DNA of 64,000 bases, taken from assembly GCF_026151205.1 (NCBI RefSeq), contig NC_087084.1, positions 3,709,038-3,773,037 of the forward strand. The letters are read 5' to 3'. The translations under genes were made by a program, and so were the position numbers. The stretch is from Bolinopsis microptera (taxonomy: Eukaryota; Ctenophora; Tentaculata; Lobata; Bolinopsidae). Every line of letters starts with the position of its first letter. The first letter of the stretch is position 1. Shown here piece by piece: positions 59,423 to 64,000 of the stretch. The notes below the pieces were generated by a model. It saw only the letters and a list, made by a program, of their open reading frames with translations, made no database searches and was not told the DNA's origin.

Positions 59423-59522
59423 CTGGATACTGAATACCGAATACTGAATACTGAATACTAAATACTGAATACTGAATACTGAATACTGAATACTGAATAA
59501 TGAATACTGAATACTGAATACT
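59423..59522 (+). repeat. (TGAATAC)n heptamer repeat
   Basis: About 14 units of TGAATAC with few variants, such as TAAATAC and TGAATAA. A few related units recur near 60,236-60,270. Confidence 0.9.
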
Positions 59523-60556
59523 CGGACTCCAATGCTGTTAAATTCGCACTAAACGTATTATTCGAATTAAATTCGCGTACGAATTTTTTTTTTTTCTTTC
59601 TGAAAATAAACAATTAAAAATTTTTAAAAAATATGGAAACAGGAAATCACGTCCCATATCTGATATCAAAATGTTTTTGTATGGTGGAATATTGCAAAAA
59701 ACATGTGCTTCCTGCAACACGTGCGTGGTTAGTGATTAATGACTAGCGTGGGTACCCCGTGGGTACTGACCAAGATCGCAAGGGGTTAGATTAGGTCATA
59801 CCCGAAAACCTTATGCAATGGAGTAAACTAACTTCTCTCAATATACTTGTAATTACTTTATTTCCTCTACAGTCTAGTCTATTTGTCGAGATTTGTAAGT
59901 TTTTGACGGATGTTACTCGTCTAAATTTCTTCGACGGCAAGTGCTACGAAGTAGCGCGCGCCGGGCCAGACCATTAACAATGGTCAATGTAAGTTTGAGA
60001 TTTGAAGTATAACGTCACAATTTACATATTCAACTAGATAATAGACTCGAGAATGCTGCGCGTTTCCACTGCCGAATTTTTACCGAATTTTCCGCGCATC
60101 TTTTGGTGAATTTAACAGCCCTAAAAATTAAAACTTGAAGTTGTAAATTGGCGTATTATTCGCGTACTTTCTGAGAACTCTAAATACGCCGTACTTTTTG
60201 ACGAAAATTTGGAGAATTTAACAGCCTGGAAGTACTCAATACTGAATCCTTAATACTTAATACTGAACACCAATAGATTTAATATTTGACGCAAACATCT
60301 TGCTTGATCGTGGTCATAATTATTTAAATCCTCTCAACACCTCCATTATTATACTTTATGATATCACGTAGCTAGGATCGTGACATGACATTATTATTTA
60401 TAATTATAATGTATTATTTATAATTATAATTAATGTAGACAATAAAATACACGTTTAGATTTTGGAAGTGAACTTTAACTAAATTATTTAATGTTATCGT
60501 ATCATTTCAGTCCAAATAACTTTATATTCAATAATTACTCAATTTTCAAATATTTA
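59523..60556. other. No gene seen
   Basis: AT-rich intergenic sequence with a T-run near 59,586. The phrase GAATTTAACAGCC or close variants occurs more than once (near 60,109 and 60,211), suggesting a small local duplication. The right end is the 3' flank of the C2H2 gene. Confidence 0.4.
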
Positions 60557-61192
60557 TCAATAGTTAACAATGTTTTGGTTATAAAGTTCATGAATCTTCC
60601 TGACGATATTTTTGTTCTCGTTCATTAGTTTGTTGACATCAGATAGACTAGTAGTCGTGATAACTGCATCCAATAGAGCTCGTTCTTCCATACTTAAAAT
60701 TGTGGTGATATCTTGTCCACAGTCAACGAGAAGCTGCTTCAATGTCTCAAACAGTTCAGTTTTCATTATGTAAGAGAATAAAAAGTCGAAACATGTATCT
60801 TCCTCCTTACATAATTTTCTTTGTAACAGGACGTCTAGAGTTTTGAGTAATTTCAACATCTTCACCTTTTTATTTATTTGTTTGATTGCTACACCTTTTC
60901 GCTTGCCTTTGCGTTGTCGAACAATACTAGATTCTGTTTTTGACTCATCATCACCACTTGTTTCCTCAGAGTTAGAACCATCTTGATGAGATCCTTCAGA
61001 TATTGTTGTATCAGCATCTGAATATGTGGCAGCAGGATAATCCATTTCAACATCAGACACATCCGAGTTAGCTTTTGACACGATAGAGCTTGTGTCTGAC
61101 TGGACGTTCTCTCGATGAAACCGACTTTTGTGTGAGGACAGACTTCGCTTGTTAGCGAATTGTTTATCACAGAGCGGGCAAAACACTGACAT
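60557..61192 (-). CDS. Single C2H2 zinc-finger protein, unknown function
   Basis: 211 codons in one exon from the first in-frame ATG at 61,192; the frame is open further upstream to ~61,282 but without an ATG. Residues 4-27 form one classical C2H2 finger (C5, C8, H21, H26, with F12 and L18 in the usual places). A Ser/Asp/Glu-rich acidic stretch follows (about 35-85), then a basic patch RQRKGKRKG that could be a nuclear signal, then a helical, Leu-rich C-terminal half with two Cys. I do not recognise a family for the C-terminal half. Codon use is clean and no disruption is seen. One finger is seldom enough for specific DNA binding, so it may act with partners or belong to a mobile element. The tandem-repeat field lies directly upstream. 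Confidence 0.55.
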   Translation of the reverse strand: MSVFCPLCDKQFANKRSLSSHKSRFHRENVQSDTSSIVSKANSDVSDVEMDYPAATYSDADTTISEGSHQDGSNSEETSGDDESKTESSIVRQRKGKRKGVAIKQINKKVKMLKLLKTLDVLLQRKLCKEEDTCFDFLFSYIMKTELFETLKQLLVDCGQDITTILSMEERALLDAVITTTSLSDVNKLMNENKNIVRKIHELYNQNIVNY

Positions 61193-61289
61193 CACTGATT
61201 GAAATGAACTGTTCCCGACAGTCTTCTCCTTATATAGGTGACTGCTCAAAAATTTACGCAAATATCGCTTTATTTTACTCAAATTTTAT

Positions 61290-62215
61290 ATTCAATGCTG
61301 CGTAAATCTTGCACAATGTCATTTAACGATGCTAGATGTTACTCAATGTTGTTAATTTTTTGGTCATAAATTATTCGATGTTGCCCAAATGTTGCTTAGT
61401 GTTGCTTAATGACTAATGTTGATTAATGTTGTTCAATGTTGCTAGATATTTCTCAATATTGTTCATTTGGTCGTATATTATTCAATGTTGCTCAAATGTT
61501 GCTTAAATGTTGCTCAAATGTTGTTCAAATGTTGCTTAAATGCTGCTTAAATGTTGCTTAATTGTTGCTTAAATTAAATGTTGTTTAAATGTTGTTTAAA
61601 TGTTGCTTAAATGTTTCCTAATATTGTTAAATGTTGCTTAAATGTTGTTAAACATTGTTCAATATTGCTTAGTGTTGTTCCAATGTTGCTCAAATGTTAC
61701 TAATGCTGTATAATGTTACATAATATCGTTAGATATTGTCAAATGTTGTCGAATGTTGCTCAATGTTACTCACTGATGTATAATCTTGCCTAATGTTGTT
61801 CAATGGTGCTAAATAATTCTCAAAGCTGTTCATTTTTGGTCATATATTATTCAATGTTGTTCAAATGTTGCTTAAATGTTGCTCAATATTGCGCAATGTT
61901 GTTCAATATTGTTGAATGTTGTCAAATGCTGTCAAATGCTGTCAAATGTTGCTCAATGTTGCTTAATGTAAAGTCATGTCGGTCAATGTTGCTAAATATA
62001 TCTCAAAATTTATAATTTTGGTAATATAATATTCAATGTTGCTTAAATATTGTTTAAATGTTGATAATTTTGTCTAATATTGTTAGATATTATCAAATAT
62101 TGTCAGAATGTTTTTATTAATGTTCAAATTCTATTTGATGTTGCTCAAATGTTGTTCAAATGATGCTCAAATGCTGCTTAAATGTTGTTAACATTGTTTT
62201 ATATTGTTAAATGTA
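61290..62215 (+). repeat. Degenerate AATGTTGCTC/AAATGTTGCTTA tandem-repeat field
   Basis: More than 60 loosely matching units of about 11-12 bp (AATGTTG followed by CTCA, CTTAA or TTCA) over ~0.9 kb. The array is strongly strand-asymmetric. An ORF of 70 codons inside is only the translated repeat. The field starts just upstream of the C2H2 gene and could be its promoter-proximal region. Confidence 0.85.
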
Positions 62216-62946
62216 GTAATAATAATAGCTAAATAATGATAGGTAACTTATTATAATGATATCATAATGACAAATCATAATAAGATAGGTAAACAATAAT
62301 GATAATGACAGGTAAAATAATAATAAGGCCCCCGCTCAGAACATCACAGCTAGTGAGTAGTGGTCCGAGGCTGATACTCGTGGTCAGCACCCCCGGGGTC
62401 GGTAACGGCAGCAGTCCAATGTATGGCTGCAGGCAAGAGCTACTCACTCCCTGGCATTGCCAAATGCCTTCTTCCTGAATTCGAGTTTCAGTTATAGCAC
62501 AAAGTTTAAACTATTAACACTGGTAGTTCCCCCGTTACTAGTCCAAGTAACGGGCTAGAACTTGACCAAACAGCTGGTAAACACCTGTAGACCACCGGAA
62601 CCTCAGGCTCTAATGGCCCTTCTCAACATCATTTAATGTTATCGTGAGATTTTGTAATTGCTTAATATTCATGTTTAGAAGATGCACTTTGTGATTATTT
62701 CTCCCGTTTTTCTTCCCTTGCGTTGCAAGACCTGTCTCTTGTAAAAACAACCACTTTTGTAGATACACACAGTCTCTACGCCTTTATCATCTGGTCCCTA
62801 GGGTCAGCTGACTCTGGCTCAGAGGAAAATTACCGATTGCCAAGGTTTGATGCCTAGGCAGTCAAGACCTCTTATTGAGACCCGATATAATAATGATAGG
62901 TAAATTATAATAATGATAGGTAAATTATAATAATGATAGGTAAATT
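62215..62946 (+). repeat. GC-richer island inside a GATAGGTAA-type repeat
   Basis: TAATAATGATAGGTAAA-type units flank both sides (62,215-62,325 and 62,885-62,946, the latter with three regular 20-bp copies). Between them, from about 62,327 to 62,884, the composition changes sharply. The island begins GGCCCCCGCTCAG and ends near GACCCGATA. It has no ORF of note and no clear Pol III boxes. This pattern suggests a short mobile element, perhaps a SINE with this microsatellite as its tail, but I do not recognise it. Confidence 0.45.
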
Positions 62947-63297
62947 TAACAACAAGTTAGATAAAGGATAACACAGTCATTATTACTGTCTATTCATGCA
63001 AAACCTTATTTTATTTATTTATATTTTTTAAAGTTTTAGTTATTTTATTTTACTTATTTATTTTTCCCGTGCTTGATAAGAAAAAATGACTAAAGGTTTA
63101 ATTTAAAAGTACTTAAAATTCTAAAATACTTATGTCTTTACTTTCCTATTTCATGATAAAAACAAACTTGGTTTTGTAAAATATGAGTCGGTGCAGGACT
63201 TCTAGAAAACTATGTGTTACTAAGTTGGTAAAGTATGAATTCTGTAAACGAGTAACAGTATAATTAATAAGTTCTTTTATGGTAATCAATGTATTGT
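62947..63297. other. No gene seen
   Basis: AT-rich flank 3' of the minus-strand two-exon ORF. Confidence 0.4.
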
Positions 63298-63942
63298 TTA
63301 AACATCCAAATAGGTTGTACTCATTCCATCAGCTTGGAGTTTCCGTTTACAGTACACATAAGTAAGACCCTGCTTCCTAAGAATATAAGAGTACATTTTA
63401 CTGTTCTTGTAGACAAATCCTTTATTTTCCTGATCGCCAGTGGTCTTTGTACGAAGAACTTCAAGGTAATCTTCTTTGGACAACTCAAAGGCTTTGCTAA
63501 TACCTTTAGAGCTGTATTTGTCCATTTTTTGGTCTGTGTTGTCAAAACAGAAATACGTTTTGGCGTTAAGACCAACAAACCCATCACCTTGCCATTCCAA
63601 TTTGAACAACCCTGTAATTATGGCGACGATAACCGTGATATTTTTCGATTGCAATATTATTACGTGATTCCAATTACATGAAGATATATTCACAATGAGA
63701 AAAATGTTTTCAAAGAAATGATACGATAGCTTAACATGAAATGTCACTCGTATGAAATATGGTTTACCTGGTGTTCTTTTGTCGTAGGCCCTATTTTCAG
63801 GAGTATCAGTTCTAGGGAACCAAGTTTTCTTTGCTTCTAACCATTCTTCCCAAAGATCAGGTTTAATAACCTCATCCAACGTCTTTACACTTAGAGCAAG
63901 GTATAAACTATCTGAAAGTTTATAATTTTCATCAATATTCAT
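63298..63942 (-). CDS. Two-exon ORF with a domain of polymerase-encoding mobile elements (partial?)
   Basis: The raw frame is open for 214 codons, but a 156-nt stretch (63,612-63,767) has intron borders (donor GTAAAC, acceptor TTACAG). Its removal joins KRTPG to LFKLEW in frame, giving 162 residues. Visible blocks are ENRAYDKRTPG, LEWQGDGFVGLNAKTYFCF, DKYSSKGISKA and a C-terminal KRKLQADGMSTTYLD. I associate this pattern with the terminal region of proteins that go with type-B DNA polymerase genes in invertebrate virus-like mobile elements, but this is from memory and unverified. The ATG at 63,942 may be internal, because the N-terminus looks like the middle of a domain and the window ends 58 bp later. 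The intron argues that it is now expressed, or annotated, as a host-type gene. Confidence 0.4.
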   Translation of the reverse strand: MNIDENYKLSDSLYLALSVKTLDEVIKPDLWEEWLEAKKTWFPRTDTPENRAYDKRTPGKPYFIRVTFHVKLSYHFFENIFLIVNISSCNWNHVIILQSKNITVIVAIITGLFKLEWQGDGFVGLNAKTYFCFDNTDQKMDKYSSKGISKAFELSKEDYLEVLRTKTTGDQENKGFVYKNSKMYSYILRKQGLTYVYCKRKLQADGMSTTYLDV

Positions 63943-64000
63943 AATTCTAAAATAACGCTTTGTTTAATTGGTTTGCTTAAAATCTACAACTGTAGCATTG

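Noticed and set aside
61803-62015. Cys/Leu/Asn-rich 70-codon ORF
   Set aside because: Translation of the degenerate tandem-repeat field.

Overview
The window is metazoan, probably invertebrate, nuclear DNA. It is AT-rich, with GT-AG introns, protein-coding exons, several non-LTR retrotransposons (LINEs), fold-back elements and many micro- and minisatellites. The phylum cannot be fixed from sequence alone; a cnidarian-like genome fits the mix of LINE types but is only a guess.

Positions 1-42,190 are one locus seen more than once. A ~33.5 kb imperfect palindrome runs from ~8,706 to ~42,190 and folds at ~25,455. Its outer arms (left 8,706-19,170; right, inverted, 33,130-42,190) carry the C-terminal exon of a RhoGEF gene and exons 1-4 of an RGG/Asn-rich gene that resembles mRNA-export adaptors. 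Its inner arms (19,170-25,440 and 25,470-31,600) are intron sequence with exon 5 of the same gene. A third copy of the inner arm, in cleaner sequence, lies at 1,808-8,705 and joins the left arm abruptly inside the RhoGEF exon. The inner arms are full of one-base indels that break exon 5, which looks like unpolished long-read sequence. The outer arms differ by clean mobile-element insertions with target-site duplications and by point substitutions. The simplest reading is that two haplotypes were joined head to head by the assembler; a real inverted duplication is not excluded.

From 41,736 to 43,745 (minus strand) lies a large RhoGEF exon coding for DH and PH domains, an acidic linker and an unusual C-terminal pair of hydrophobic segments. 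It is interrupted only at homopolymers.

From 44 to 56 kb is a LINE cluster: a 5'-truncated L1/Tx1-like copy (44,087-46,697), a tRNA-derived SINE-like head (47.2 kb), a 5'-truncated minus-strand CR1/L2-like copy (48,378-50,021), and a near-complete CR1/L2-like element whose ORFs span 50,503-55,951. That last element is the most interesting object. Its ORF1 joins a PHD finger, a probable coiled coil, an AlkB-like 2-oxoglutarate/Fe(II) dioxygenase with all expected catalytic residues, and an SGNH esterase. Its ORF2 has a second PHD-like finger before the endonuclease and reverse transcriptase, and overlaps the ORF1 stop codon at an A-run frameshift.

From 56 to 64 kb the window is mostly non-coding with simple repeats, a one-exon C2H2 zinc-finger protein (60,557-61,192, minus), a ~0.9 kb degenerate tandem-repeat field, and a two-exon minus-strand ORF at the right edge with a domain I associate, from memory, with polymerase-encoding invertebrate mobile elements.
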